A DNA stretch of 64,000 nt from Malurus cyaneus samueli (taxonomy: Eukaryota; Chordata; Aves; Passeriformes; Maluridae): NCBI GenBank assembly GCA_009741485.1, contig CM019216.1:54912918-54976917 (forward strand), given 5' to 3'. Position numbers and translations under genes: made by a program. The number at the start of each line of letters is the position of its first letter. Position 1 is the first letter of the stretch. The notes beneath the pieces were generated by a model. That model ran no database searches, was not told the origin of the DNA, and saw nothing but the letters and a program-made list of their open reading frames with translations. Of this stretch, positions 47,831 to 61,671 are shown one piece after another.

Positions 47831-49855
47831 TTTTTGTTTGCCTTGTAAAATTCTAAAAAAGAACTGTTATTCCTTTTCCCATACCTTTGCCTGAATGCCC
47901 TGTGATTTCAAAGTTATAATAATTTGGAGGGAATGGGGGTCATATTCTCCATTTCAAGGGAGGTTCCCACCTTCCCTGGCAGACATTTGTCTTTCAAACC
48001 AAGACACTGTCACAGGTTTCTCTAGGTATTCCTTGAGAATATCTCTCTCATATTCTCTTCCCTTGGTGGATGAATGCCCCAGACAGGTGAAACACAAATA
48101 TTTTGTATATGATTTTGTCACATGATGTGACAGAATAATTTTCTTCAAAAACGTAGGTGATAATTACTATATACTTCACATTGTGAAGATGAACACAGGT
48201 AACTATCATAGTGCTGTTATATCAGACTAAGCTGCAAAGCTGATCTTTTTTATAGAACAGTTTTTTTCCATGCACAATTTTCCAGTAGATTAGCCTGCAG
48301 CACTAATTTCCATGCGTGAATTGTACTCCGTGGAGATATATTTCTGTAAACCATGTTTTCCTTCCTTTTCAGGAAAAATCAATTTTTCTTCCAAGGCAAG
48401 ATTAATAAACTATACCTGTTATAATGAATCCCTTTTACTGTTTCCCTCAGGGGCCTGAACACCTTTTCGAATGGTGTAAATTAAAGTGAGCCCAGATATT
48501 TTCCTGCACTTTCCATCTCCTGCTGTTTTCTTTGTTTTCCCTTTGCTTTCTCCCATCCACTTGTTCAGTTTCTCTTACTCTTTTCCTCAGGTATCTTCCT
48601 GTTTTGTCACTGTGCCTGCATTTGTGGCTGTCTGAATATCAACAGGCAAAAACCCCCACAAAATAGAAGAATGGACTTAGCCAAGTATAAATGCAGAATA
48701 CATTTTTCCTCTATTCTTTTTTAATTCTGCTTTAGGAGTGTAGACTCCCTTTAATGATTGAAGTATAGCATATACAGTTTTATATCGCTTTTGATTACCA
48801 TTCCACCTTGCTAAGTTTTGGCTATGGATGTTTGATTGCGATGCTTCCAGAAGATTCTTTAAGATTTTTCTGCACAGAATGTCTTTTTTGCTTTCAGATG
48901 TGCAATGTCCTATGCCTGGGTTGGGGCAATCCCAAGGACAAGTACAAGCTGAAAGAATGAATACCAATAAGAGAATCTATTTTGTGTTTCCTTTTGAAAA
49001 AAATTATCTAACAGTCAGATAGAAATTGAACCTTACAGAAAAAGGATTAGACAAGAAAACCTTTAATGAAAACAATTTTAATACATTTCCTAGCTGTGCA
49101 CTTTTCTGTTTTCCTTAGAGATCATTTCTTGATTGCCACACATAACCATAAACTTAATCTGACCCTATTGACCTAAGTGTACACATAGATCAAATGCCAT
49201 TTCTAAAATGGGAACTACTCTTCACTTTTATAGGGATGTCTCTGCAATGTAATATTCATTCAGTTATTAAGTAACAGCATTCCTCTTCCATATAGGTTAT
49301 TTTGGGCTTTTGTATCCTAATTTCAAGAGCCTATTTAAGAAATGTTTATGGTTTGTCTGAGAAACCACTTAGTACTGGAAGCAGTTGTAGGAATCATGGC
49401 TGTAGGGCATCTCAGGAGCTTGCTTATTCCACACTGTTCCCAAGGAGGATTTCTAGGCCTTTCCTTACAGACATCTGTCTGATCAGTTCTTAGGGACCTA
49501 CAGCGATAAAGTTCCCACATTCAGGAAGTCTACTCTGATGCTGAACTGTCCTTGCACTTAGAAGAACTTTTCTTATGCTTAAGAACGTTTTACTTTGCTC
49601 TAATTGGCACCCATTGCTTATTGTTTAAACTGCAGTGCATGGGGAGAACAGTGCATGCCCCTCTCCACAGCCTCCCTGTTTCTGTCAGAGAAGGGAAATT
49701 ATTGCGTGTTCTTTCTAAAAAATTATCAACTCAAATGATGATGTAGGAAATCTCTGGCTTTGCGTAATACACTAGCTTTTGAGCATATACTTACAATGCC
49801 CTCTACTGGGTTGGAATGTGAGATTTACCAGAGTGCTCATACCTGGTTCATAGCT
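47831..49855. other. Non-coding stretch, nothing recognised
   Basis: Short overlapping frames only, with no recognised repeat or gene. The 48,500-48,600 part is pyrimidine-rich. Confidence 0.5.
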
Positions 49856-49858
49856 TTC

Positions 49859-50062
49859 ATATAAATAATATAAATATAAATATAAATATAAATATAATAT
49901 AAAATATAAATATAAATATAAATATAATATAAATATAAATATAAATATAATATATAGAGATAGATAGAAATAGAAAATAGAAAATAGAAATAGAATAGAA
50001 AATAGAAATAGAATAGAAATAGAAATAGAAATAGAAATAGAAATAGAAAATATACATATACA
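49859..50062. repeat. Compound ATAAAT / ATAGAA satellite
   Basis: The first half (49,859-49,950) is built of ATAAAT hexamers with 4- and 5-base variants. It passes through TATATAGAGATAGATAG into a second half (49,965-50,050) of ATAGAA hexamers with AATAG pentamer variants. The minus-strand Tyr/Ile/Phe-rich open frames (79 and 85 codons) are translations of the repeat. Confidence 0.95.
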
Positions 50063-53000
50063 TCCAATACAAACACAAGCTACTGCAGACTTTTCTAAGA
50101 ATAAACTTGGTCAATACTAAATAACAGAAGACATATTATTTCTCTTCTGAATTTTTCTATAATTTTGTATAAAGATACACCTGAAATTGTAAGTCCTTAA
50201 TTTATCTTTGTTACCCTCAAAGAATTCTAAATATGTGTTGAGAATCAGAACTACAAAGGAACTTCTTCCATTATATCTTATTAAAAATGTGATTGATTGA
50301 GGCCAATTTATGAAACCATTTGTTATCATGGTGGGAAACAGCACTGAAGAAAATGCTAAGAATATTTTTGACGAAATGCACTGCCAGTAGCTAGGCCTTT
50401 ATGTGGAGTAAAAAGAGAATCATTCTGGGAGCAAGAAGAGAGTCATTCTGTTAAGAGGACTGGCATCTCCTCTTTCCATTTTACAGCAAAATAAAATAAC
50501 ATGCTCCAAGCTGACATCAGCTGATGTCTTGACCTGCAGAAATCTGGCTCCAGGCTGGAGCATATTTCTGCATTTGGACAAAGGCACTCCCACAGTAATG
50601 ACAATTTTATTTCACACAGTGACCCAAATGGATTGGGACTTTTTGTTGTTGTGTTCCTCTTTGGAACAACAACAATAATTAATTGATTAGCTTGCTGGAG
50701 GCCTGATGGAACACTAGTGACAGAATGCTCTCAATAATATAAATGCAGCCTTTAGAAATAGGTTTTTTTAATAAACATCTTCGGAAATACATCATAAACT
50801 GGTAGAGAATTTAATAGTAATTACATTTGGAAATGTGCATTAAGTCTTTTATATATATCTTCTGTGAACAAATTACTATTTCCTGTGCAGGAAAATGTCA
50901 GGATATTTAATTTAGAGACATTTATGCTGGCTCTGTAAAAATAGTTTCATTTTACCACAAAGAAATGCAGTTCATCTCCTCTACTGTTTTTAATGAAAAG
51001 ATAAATGTTTCATTGGCTAACTGAAATAATTAAAAAACCTCTCAAAGCCAAAATCCCTGATCCTGTGTTTCTGTTTTGGTTTTTTGTTTTTTTTTTTTTT
51101 TTTCTTGTGGTCCTGGTAGGCTGAGGGAAGGGAGGTTTTGCTTTAGGACCAATTCAGTCTCATGGCTCAGCAGAAGAAACATTTCCAATGCCTCCATCAA
51201 CTGCACCCGTGCAAAGATGTCATAGGTATCTCTGGGGACATAATTCACACGGGACAATCTTTATTGCTGGTGACAATGTGCAAAGTGGAAATAATCAAGC
51301 CTGTACCTTAGCTCCCAGGCTGAGTGTTCAGGGCTGACAGCTGTCGAGGACATCTTGAGAATATAGGCCTGTGCAGTAATTGAGTCGCAGCAATCTTCAA
51401 CACATCAATGTTACAAAGCTGCTTTTCGAAATGCCACTGCATTCAAAATGATTCAAGAGCTGGAATTTCCTCTGGGATTTTGTTTGAGAAAGTTCCAGAG
51501 ATGAACAGACCATGAATTTGATCTATGTTTTCAGATTCTGTATGTATTTTCTTTTCTATGATTCAGTTCATTATATTTTATGCAGTGTGTAGAAGACTCA
51601 TACCTCAGAAATATATGTTATCTTAACACCACTCTTTCTCCCTGCAACATATTTCAGGAGAAAATGGAAAATTCCATAATAAGAAAGGCAGAAAAATACT
51701 TTTGCAGACTATAAACAATTCTCAAACAGTGACACCATTGACATTATTGATGTGTAGCCTGAAAATTTCAAAATAATTTACAAAGAGAATGAATTTGGTA
51801 ATCTTACTTGCCTTCTGTTTCTTAAGCCTTTTGACTATACCCTTGAGTGAAACCTAACTGGATATCGAGCCAAGGAGGCAGGGATTTGAGGATATTTGCT
51901 CTCATATTGCAAAGAAAGCATGAGTCTGCCAAACTCCAACTTCTTCACATTTCCCAGATATTTGGACAGGCAAAAAAAAGATGAAACTGAAGTGACTTTG
52001 ACCTTGTTTGTGTTCTTGCTCTGGAAGCAGGGAACTAGGCTGGGAGGTGTTGTGGTTATGCCCAAAGGAGAAGGTGAAGTGCTGTATCCATCTACTGAGG
52101 GAAATGGGGCTGCCCTTTGCTTTTTTAGGAACAATGTGATGGCATTATGCATTCAGTTCAGCTTCCCTTTTCTTAGTCCTTCTAACTCCCTTCCACTTCT
52201 TTCCCCTCACATGATTATGTGGATGTGAAGTTTGCCTAAATTCTATTCATGAGCATCACTGACCTGAATATCCAGCTCACAACAAAGGGAAGCTTTTCTG
52301 TGTGACTGACTTTGTCTGGGTGCAGCTCTGAGCAAGGCACTTGTGGGGTCTGAAGGACTAAGAGCAATTCCTGCAGCATCACACCTTTCCAGGCAACACC
52401 TTCTTCCAGCACCACACTTTTAGTATAAAATTGGTTTGTGTGGGTTTTTGAGCCAACTATTACAGTGGCTGCTGGCTGAGTTAAAATTCTTTTTTGTCAC
52501 TGAAGAAAAGAAAAAGTATTTATCTGAGAAATTTTAGGTTGTTATTGGGTATTATCAGCAAAGAACTGAAAAACACAGCAGGAGCTTTTTGCCTCGTTGT
52601 CTGAGCAGAATGTAATTCACCTTAATGTTTCACTTACCTGCACTTCTAGGCATCAGCACAAGAAGGCACTAAAACACTACAGTTCTTCATCCGTCAGTCT
52701 AGCAGGAGTGTTGGCTACTTATGTTCCTCTAGACAGACACTCTGCACAAGTTCCCAGCAAACAATAAACCGTTGTTTAAGTTATTATTTGGTGCATCATG
52801 CTTTTAGTTCTCATTTATATTTGTGCAAGCCTCTGTCTGTGTGCTGCTGTGTTTGGGAGTGCAGGTTTTCTGTGTAGATCAATGAGAAAAAACCAGCTGC
52901 AGGCAGCTGGCTCTGGACCTCCCTCCCATGTCAAATAGACAAGTAGTTGGATAATCTGATCAAAAGGAAAAAAAATCTACTGCGATGAAAATTGAAGCAA

Positions 53001-55944
53001 TGGTATGGAGCCTAGAAAAGAATAGAGCAGAGTGATTATTTCATTGTACACTATAAAGAAGTTTCAGACTAAAATACACAGAAAAAAGTGAGGCAATGAA
53101 GCAACGTATTTCAGTCTGGCTTACATTCCTAGGATCATTTTGGATTTCTATTTACATAAATGATATGAGAATATGGCCTTGAAATAATAATTTATCCAGC
53201 AAGCACATCTTTAGTCAAAGGTACCAGCAAACAATAAAGTTGTGCTTATGTTGTTGTGCTCCCCATAAATCAAGAATGGTCATAGCAAGATAAAGCAAAG
53301 CAATCTATCTGCGTGAGTTTGAGGGGATGAAACCAGTCACAGCATTCGATTTCATATTGCACTTGCTTTACTGTGATGCATAAGGAGAGCAGAACAGCTG
53401 AGAAAGGGTGGTTCTGTATTGTTTTGATGGCCACAATTTCCAAGTGCTAACACTTCAAAGGGCAGCAGGTGCTAATGAGATTCCCATCAAAGCGACCTAA
53501 TTTACATTGACAAGTTTGCAGAAAGTACCTCAGATATTTAGGCATGGGACAAGCATGGGCTAATTTGCTCAGAAGGAAAAGGAGATATGTCAATAGAAGT
53601 CTGACTTGGCCTTTCTACCAAGCTGGTGCTCAAGGCATGTGGGGATGAAATCAATCTCATCCTCTATCTAGTGCGCTCAGTCCAGGTGGCAAAAAAGTTT
53701 GAAGGAAATTCGCTCACAGAGCTCTGAGTTTGGAGACCAGAAATTCCCAGAACATTTTGGAACTATTTCAGACTAATGTTCTTTCTGCATCATCACTTCA
53801 AGGAAAGGTGATGCACTACATGAGCTTTACAGGGAAAATTGTTCAAAGAGATGGGAGCTGTCAGTAGTACAAAGTCCAACATCTCTCCAGACAATGTGTA
53901 GCAGCACGAATTCTGCCAGAATAACTCATATGGGTAGGGAACTGAACAAGTTGAAATCCATAGGTTCCTTCAAACATAAACTATTCTATAAATTTGAAAA
54001 GTTACATTGGATTAGGAAATTAATTTTGTCCAATCCTCTGTGGTTCTCAACAAATTATTGGATGCTTAGGTATGTGTTAGGTACTACAATTCGCATATTG
54101 GGGATTTGGAAAAAAAAACTTCTCTCTGTAAATGGAATTATTATGTTTGTTTGTTTATTGATTTGTTTCTAAAGTAACTCAGGAGCTGAAAAGATGACAC
54201 AAAGTAGTCACAGCAAAACTGTAAGTCAGAAGAATAGAATAATTATGAGCAGAGAAAAGCAAAAACTGCAGCTTTGTTAGGAAGAAAATTTGTGATCCTA
54301 GTAACTTGCATGTGTTGTACCTACCATACTTGATCCACGTAAATTTATAAAAGCTGCTGCATCAGGGGACTTAATTCTGATGAGAATCTATAGTCTTGTA
54401 CTGAACCATTAAATCTGATGGGAAAATTACTGCTCAAATCAATAGGAATAGTAATGAGAGTTCTGTAATTAGAATGGGTAAATGTATTAATGGATCTATT
54501 AAAAAAAAAAAAAAAGATGGAGTGCGTGAAATATATTTAAATTGACAAGGACACGTTTTGGACTTGAAAACTTAAATGCCTGAGGAAGCCCCTGTTGGTG
54601 TTCAATAAATGCCAGCTTTTTTTTTAGTCAGTCCAGCAGTGGAGCTATACCCACAACTTTCGCTCCACAAAGTCTATAAAGATCAAAAGGCTGTTAACCA
54701 ATATAAAACTATCAATTATAAATATATAAGCATCAAAATGCTATGAAGAAAAAAGAACGCATTTAAATGTGTTCTACAGATCATTATCAGCAATAATAAC
54801 TTTTTTTTTTTTTTTTTTTGTTTGTTTAATTCAGTTTAGTTACCCACCACGATAGAGAAAAATACCTACAAAACAGAACCTGTTTATGCTGTCCAGCTCT
54901 ACATCTTCTCTGCCAAACTGAAAGTGTCACTTGGCTATGAATAGAGAGATAATAAACTTCACTTTTAAATAGATATTGCTGCACTGGGTGACTGAGAAAT
55001 AAAGCCTTGTAATTTACTGAGACTTCTGTCTTTAAGGGAAAAGTCAAATTTAAATCCATAGCATATCTTTATTGTTTTTCTAGATGTCTGGTTCTGGTTT
55101 TTTATTCCTTTTACTTATGATAAATATCATTGGTGTTTGTATTGTCTTTGAGTTCTATTTTCAAGTTCCTATTCTTGCCTTTCATCTGTGCAGCAAAAGG
55201 CAGCATTTAGGTTGTGTCTCAGCAGCAGACTTCTGACAGAAAAAAGGCATATGATTTCATCAAATGACTCCAGGGATTTCAGCTCTTGAAAAAAAAAAAA
55301 AACCCACACGAAGAATAAAAGAAAAAGCAGATTAAATGAAAATATGAAATTACGTTTATAGAAAAATTTGTTCTCAGCCTGAACTCAATGTGAATTGCCT
55401 TTCTGTAATAAGTCAAGTGAATAAAATAATTTTGTAGAGCCTGGAGAGTGATAATCTAGAAACTTGAAACAAAACAGTCTGCCAAAACCAGGACCTGTCC
55501 AGACTAAAAGTGCTGAGAAGTATTTCAATTTCAGACATTAATCTTCAGAGACATGATTGCTCTGCAAGATTGACAAGCAGCTGAAGAGAAGATACTATCT
55601 CTAAGTGTCTGCTGTGCTATAGTTTCTATAACATCCAAAAATGCACTGGATTCTTCACAGAGAAAAGATGAAATGATTCCTGTTGTAAGAAGCTTTGTCT
55701 CCTTAAATAGGGTAAACAGAGAGAATAATGGAGATTTGGGAATTTCATACCTCTTCACAAACTGATTTAACTATCTGATAAAACAGTATGAGGGTTTGGT
55801 GTGTTCTTTCCCAAAATAGCTGAAAAGATGATGCATAGTAAAGACATTATATAAATAGTAAACATATCCCAATAATTTCTGTGTGTAGACCATAAACATC
55901 ACTTCCGTTCTCTGGCTTCCACTGACATGAAATCCTTCAGCATT
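50063..55944. other. Six-kilobase non-coding stretch, nothing recognised
   Basis: No convincing open frame (the 105-110 codon overlapping pair at 51,835-52,228 on opposite strands is not protein-like). T-runs at about 51,087-51,103 and 54,801-54,819 and A-runs near 54,500 and 55,289 are the only simple repeats. No CR1 or LTR recognised. Confidence 0.5.
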
Positions 55945-57058
55945 TTTTGATGGACTTTAGTAAAACCTTTCTCACTGTCTCACACAGCATTCTCCTGAAG
56001 AAACTGACAGCCCATGACCTGGCCCAGTGCACTGTTCATGGGATAAAAATTTGGCTGAATGGCTGGGCCTGGGAAGTGGTGAATGGAGCTGTACCCAGCT
56101 GGTGTCCAGTCATAGTGGTGTTCCCCAGGGCTCAGTGCTATAAACAGTCCAGCTTTGTCAATGTTGGGATCTTTAGAACATCTTTATGGATCGGGAGATT
56201 GAGTGCACTCTCAGTCAGTTTGCAGATGACACTAAGTTGGGAGGGGAAGGTTGCTCTGCTGGAGAGTAGAAAGGCTCTGCAGAGGGATCTGGATGGGCTG
56301 GATCAATGGGCTGAGGCAAATTTTGTGAAATTCAACAAGTCCAAGTACTGGGTCCAGCATTTGGACTGCAAGAATAACAGGAAATGCTCCAGACTTGGGG
56401 CAGCAGAGCTGGAAAACTGCCAGTAAGGAAAAAAAGCCATCAGTGCGGCCAAGCAGGCCAATGGCATCCTGGCTTGCGTCAGAAATAGTGTGGCCAGCAT
56501 GACCCGAGCAGTGATCATCCCCCCGCACTCAGCACTCTATCTTCACTCTGGACCTCAAATCCCGTGTTCAGCTCTGGGCCACTCATTCCAGAAAGACATT
56601 GAGGGGCTGGAGCATGGCTGGAGAAGGGCAATGGAGCTGGTGAAGGGTCTGGAACACAAGCCATGTGGTGAGCAGCTGAGGGAGCTGGGGTTGTTTATCC
56701 TGTAGAAAAGGAGCTAAGGGGACCTTGTCATTCTACAGCTGCCTGTGAAGGACGTTGTAGTAGGAGGGTGTTGGTCTCTTTTCCCAGGTTGCAATTTGCA
56801 GGACTATAGGAAATTGCCTGAAATAGCACCAGGAAAGGATTCTTTTGCGTATTAGGAGTAATGTCTGTGCAGAAATGGTAATGTTGGTTTGGGACAGGCT
56901 GCCCAGAGACTGGTGGAGTCCCCATCCATTTAAAGGGTGTGTCTGTGTGGCACTTACAGACATGACTTTGGCTGTGGACTTCTCAGTGCTGGGGCAGCAC
57001 CAGGACTCAATGATCTTAGAAGTTATTTCAACTTAAAAGTTTCTACAGTTCTGTGATT
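55945..57058 (+). mobile_element. CR1 LINE, 3' half of ORF2 plus tail (copy C, different subfamily)
   Basis: The copy starts at palm motif A: MDFSKTFLTVSHSILL (from about 55,950) keeps the first Asp, but the usual FD is FL. It continues with the thumb-side landmarks: KIWLNGWAWEVV, then GVPQGSVL in a shifted frame (about 56,115-56,142), QFADDTKLGG with the FADD box at 56,219-56,230, QRDLDGLDQWAEAN, KFNKSKYWVQHLD, GLEHKPCGEQLRELGLF and a 3' tail reading ACAGTTCTGTGATTTT. Several frameshifts make it inactive. It differs more from copies A and B than those do from each other, so it belongs to another CR1 subfamily. Confidence 0.9.
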
Positions 57059-58815
57059 TTTTAGTGGTTTTAGGGGGACAATATCTATTCTGGGAAGAGC
57101 TGAGCACTTAACTTTCTGATATAAGGAAATGAGAGAAAATGCCAAATGTAACTTTGGCCTAAATAAAGGCTTTTATTTTATTTTTTCTCTCAGTATAAAA
57201 TAGTCCAAGTGGCTTATCTTTGTGTAGCAATGAGAGAAAATATAAACATGGAGAAAAATAGAGATAAATATGATAAGAAGTTTGAGATAGATAAAATTAT
57301 ACCTATTTGTGTCTAGAATAGCAGACAATTTTCTGAATTATAGACTTAGACTATCATATATATGAACAAAGTCTAAATGTCACTGACACATCAAAGAATT
57401 AGGTTTAAAAACCAATGTCTCATTTAGTAAAGGCTACTTTGGAGGTGTACAGTGACTTAAAAAATGACCCTTCAGAGTATGTAGAAAAAAGACTCATACA
57501 TCAAGCAAATGTTCACTTTTGGCAAATCTTTCTTTCACAGGGTTGGAGCTTCATTTTTTAAAAAGAAAACCTCAGATTTTACAAGGAAAGAAAAGAGCTG
57601 GATTGCTTTAAAATTAACTATGTCTGTCTCAACTTTTAGAGCATGGAATGGGGTCGCGGTTATTTTTTAAACTCTGTAAAGTGTGAATAAGCCCCCAAGC
57701 CATAAACAAAAAGAAAAGCTGAAGGATGCTAAAAAGCACAGGTTTCTAAGTAGCAGCTTTGAGAATTTGCAACTTTGTGATTGCTCACAAAGCACAATTG
57801 AGGTTTAGGAACAGTTTAATGAGGTATGGAAAATAATGCAGAAACATCTTAGTGAAAATTATCAAAAGGGGAGTAACAAGCACAGAAATACAGAGAAAGT
57901 TGTTTTTGTGATATCCTCTTTTAAATCTGGATGTTTGAACATCTTGCTGGGAGTAAAGAAAGAAAACACCTCGAAGTTTCAATGTGACCCTACCAGTCTT
58001 CAGTAGAGGTGCTTCAGTGCCACTAGCTGGGTAGCTTGTAATAATTTCAAGACTGATAATATAGAACATAAAACAACAACATTTTCTCATTTTTGAATAA
58101 AGAAAAATAAATATACTATGTTTAGCAGAAAAGTATAATAAGCAATGAATAGTGAGAAGAAAGATTTAGGTCAACTCAGATCCCTCCTTCCCATATTGCT
58201 TCTGTATTTCTGTGAATTTGGGTGTGAGAACCAAGTTTTTCACTGAAAAATTTGGAAGGGTTACTTGCAGAAAACAACTTTGATGAACTAACCAGAGCCT
58301 GGGTCCCTCAGGTGACTGCATGGCAGCTGACAAGGCAGGCCATTCGGTCTCTCATGGTATGAATAATGCACCAACAGAGGTGGGATGTGGGGGCTGTGAG
58401 CCCTTGCCAGAAGCTGAGCTGAGTAATCAGGACATGGAAAACATCAAACATGATGACAGAAGCTGCCAGACATAGCAGGCAGAAATGTGAGGAGCCAGTA
58501 GATGTCATGGCCAGGGTAGTGGGGGAATGACTGCGTTTCACAGGTGACTTGGGGGAGTTAAGTGTGAAACAGCCAAACCCTACAGGAACTGAAGACTGGT
58601 GTTGGGGACACATCACCAAGCTGAGTCTTGCCCAGGAAACCATATCTTGTACCCATTGCTGATAGCAGCAGTGTCTTCCCAATGATTTTATAAAATAGAT
58701 ATCATGCAGTATGAAACACAATACACTGAAGCTAAATAAAAATAATACATAAATGTGTATTTCTTTTTAAACTGTATGAAATATAATTTTTGATGACCAT
58801 TTGCAGGAATTGGTG
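57059..58815. other. Non-coding stretch, nothing recognised
   Basis: AT-rich to 58,280, then somewhat richer in GC (58,300-58,720), with a 137-codon minus-strand frame (58,308-58,721) whose Ser/Cys/Val-rich translation matches nothing I know. No splice-site or promoter support. Confidence 0.5.
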
Positions 58816-58904
58816 CTCACAAGGAGAGCCTTTGAGCTCTCCTTTTATACTTGGTCTCCACCTCATTCCTTTCCTCACAAGAGCCTTTGAGCTCTCCTTG
58901 TGAG
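58816..58904. repeat. Nested short palindromes
   Basis: CTCACAAGGAGAGC (58,816-58,829) is the perfect reverse complement of GCTCTCCTTGTGAG (58,891-58,904), with a 61-base spacer. Within it AAGGAGAGC and GCTCTCCTT (58,821-58,829 and 58,836-58,844) form a 9-bp hairpin with a 6-base loop. The block GAGCCTTTGAGCTCTCC occurs at both ends in the same orientation. Confidence 0.85.
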
Positions 58905-59469
58905 ATACAATCTCCTCCAAAAATAGCATTTGTCTTCATAGCTTGTTTATCTATGTCACAGCTTCTACCACCACTGACCATTTGGCAGGGTGAAAAAGAT
59001 GGGGTTAAAGAAGGGTGTTGGATAGCAGTGATAACAAAAATCCCAGGGTAACTACAACTATCCACAAGAAACTTCGCTCAGCTTGTAATAAATGGATAGT
59101 TAAATTTTGTCTATATTATGTGCAAATTTGTCCTTCTCTTTCATCACTATTATGATCACTCAGATTTGGAATACATTTCGAGTTATAATTTTTTAGGAAG
59201 TGACATTTTATTTTGTACAAATTAAAAGCTATAAAACTTGGAGTTTTACTAGGAAATGATCCATTTTTACTGAGAAGTTGGAAATAGAAAAACACCTTAT
59301 TTTTTCCTGCCTTCATCACTCCAAAGCTTATTTACTTATTCGCTTCTGAATACATTACAAAAAAAAAAAAATAAAATCATGGCTTGAAATTGAAAGGTGA
59401 AGTTAAAATTCAAAGGAAAAGCTTAAGCAAAAGTGAAACAATATTTAGTTTAACACTATAATTAATTTG

Positions 59470-59504
59470 TACTTGGTCTCCACCTCATTCTTTCCTCACA
59501 AGAG
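59470..59504. repeat. Second copy of a 35-base direct repeat
   Basis: TACTTGGTCTCCACCTCATT followed by CTTTCCTCACAAGAG repeats 58,848-58,883 with a single base missing, 620 bases downstream and in the same orientation. Confidence 0.85.
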
Positions 59505-60075
59505 TTTCTGTGTTGCAGATGGGTGTTTGCTAATGGAACAGTGCAATGATAACATATATAAAAAATCCACTTCACCACCAGGCTACAATGATCTATGTCA
59601 TGAAAGTACAGAAGTGAAAACCATGCTAAAGCAACCTGGGAAACTCAGTCAAGGGTTAAGCCCTGCCTGTGCTGATAGGAGAACAAGGGCAAAAAGCTCA
59701 CAAGGAGAGGGGACAACCTGTGTTAGATATCATGGCAAGAGCCAGAATGAGCACGAGTGAGAGTTAGCAGAGAGGCCACCTTAGTGGATGAGCACACACA
59801 TGCTTTGCAAACAGAGATGGCATTATTTCCCCTATTTAAAAATGGGAGAAACAGGAGAAAAAAAGTTTTGTTCAAAGTCATCCAGAAGGCCATGTGCATT
59901 TTTATTACATTCAAAAAGCCCCAGAATCTTAGCAAAAGTCTTAAGAGAAAATATATTCATATATCTCTATATCTCTATCTACATTTGTACAAATATGCCT
60001 TAGGAAGAAAGAAACAAAATTCCTCTTAATGATTCAACGGTGTTTTTTCTTTCTGTCTTTCATAGAGTGCATACA

Positions 60076-60093
60076 TACACACACACACACACA
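60076..60093. repeat. (CA)n microsatellite
   Basis: Nine or so CA units after CATACATA. Confidence 0.9.
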
Positions 60094-61646
60094 TCTATAT
60101 CTGGTAGCTCTCTACATACCTATCTACCTAGTTATACATCTCAAAGTTTAAGTTTGAACCCTGTGGATCCTGTCAGCACTAGAAGACAGTTACCCTTATG
60201 CCCTAAAAGAAATCTGGGAGTTTGTAATTTTTGGTCATGCTGAGTCATAAATTATCTGATTTTAAGCCAAAATTGAGAAACGTCTAAAATTTAATCTGTT
60301 TTATCCTCCTTTATTGGTAATCTGAGTTTTATCATCTGGTCCACCACCTGAATTACACCTCAATATAACAGTTGAAACAAAAAGATATATAAACTATAAA
60401 TCTTTACAGCCATCACAGTCAACATAGATTGAGAAAATAGCCAACAGACCTGTAACTAATACAAGTGGTCACACTTAGCCAGACTCCAAGTAGAGGAGCT
60501 CCAGCTTCTATTTTCTTTTCAAGGTTTCACTGATTTTCCATGTGTCTGAGGAACCAGAAAAATAAGTTGTATCTTACTGCTATGTGAAAAATTACAAGCT
60601 TCTGCTAAAATCTTGATATTTGGAAAAGAGTTTCGATTGAATGTTCAGGGAATGCTGTTCAACAGGCTTATTTGGGCCTGACCTCGAGCTCCAGGACTCG
60701 CTGCCTGGCTGTGCCTTAAGCACAAGTGGCATTTTAATTCAAGTAGAGAGTTCACAATGGATGGTAACTGCATCTCCATCCAGACAGCAAGAGAACAAAT
60801 TACCCTGATGATTCTGACTGCGGGTATTTAGCTTTGCTGGCAGGCAAACAGCACATTTGTGAGGTACTGGTTTCTATGCTTATGTTGCTGTGTGCTGTGG
60901 GTAAGTAATATCTTTTGCTTCAGTAGTGAGTGAGGGACAAATTCATCCCTTTATTTTGAAAGTTGCATTAACTCAATTTACTCCGATGACAGAGCAGTAA
61001 ACTCAGGAATTCTGATTTCAGGTCTTGGCTTTGTTATTTATCTAAGGGCACATCATTTTACTTCTCTTGTCACTTGTACCACTGATAAACAGGGATGATA
61101 CTGATCCCTCTAATAAAACACGCTGAGATCTACTGATAGAAAGTCATGGAGGAAATTACTAGTTTTACCCTATATATCTGGAGTTCAAATTACTCCCTTA
61201 ACAAAGGTAAGCCATTACACTTTGCCATCTCTGATCTTTGAGTTTTTCCAGTTATCATCTGAAAGACACAAATAAATACTTAACTGTTGAAAAATAGTGT
61301 GTGGCACCCATCAAACAAGCAGAATAACCCCTTTTCGAAATCAAATACTTTTTGGTTTTACGTTTAGCTCCTTGACACTGGAGTGCATCCCAGATGCTTG
61401 ATTGATTGCCAGAGAGGGCAAACACAATCTCTTCATTATGCTAATAATGAACTAATAGAATTTCAATTACTTTTTTGACAAATGTCAGTGATTAATTAAT
61501 TCTCTAGTCAGTATAATAATGTTGATAATCCTTTTTAAACCAATGAGTTTCACACAGTTGTCCATAGAAACAGTCACAGATGAAATAAAATGTCAAACTG
61601 CATCCTGCATGTTGTATCCTGAGGCCACCCTCTTCCAGGGGCCTGC

Positions 61647-61671
61647 TTTTTTTTTTTTTTTTTTTTTTTTT
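61647..61671. repeat. T25 homopolymer
   Basis: Uninterrupted run of about 25 T directly after GGGGCCTGC. No neighbouring retrocopy recognised. Confidence 0.93.

Noticed and set aside
49859..50062. Repeat array considered as a CRISPR-like structure
   Set aside because: Units are contiguous 5-6-base simple repeats without unique spacers, and the window is vertebrate-type nuclear DNA.
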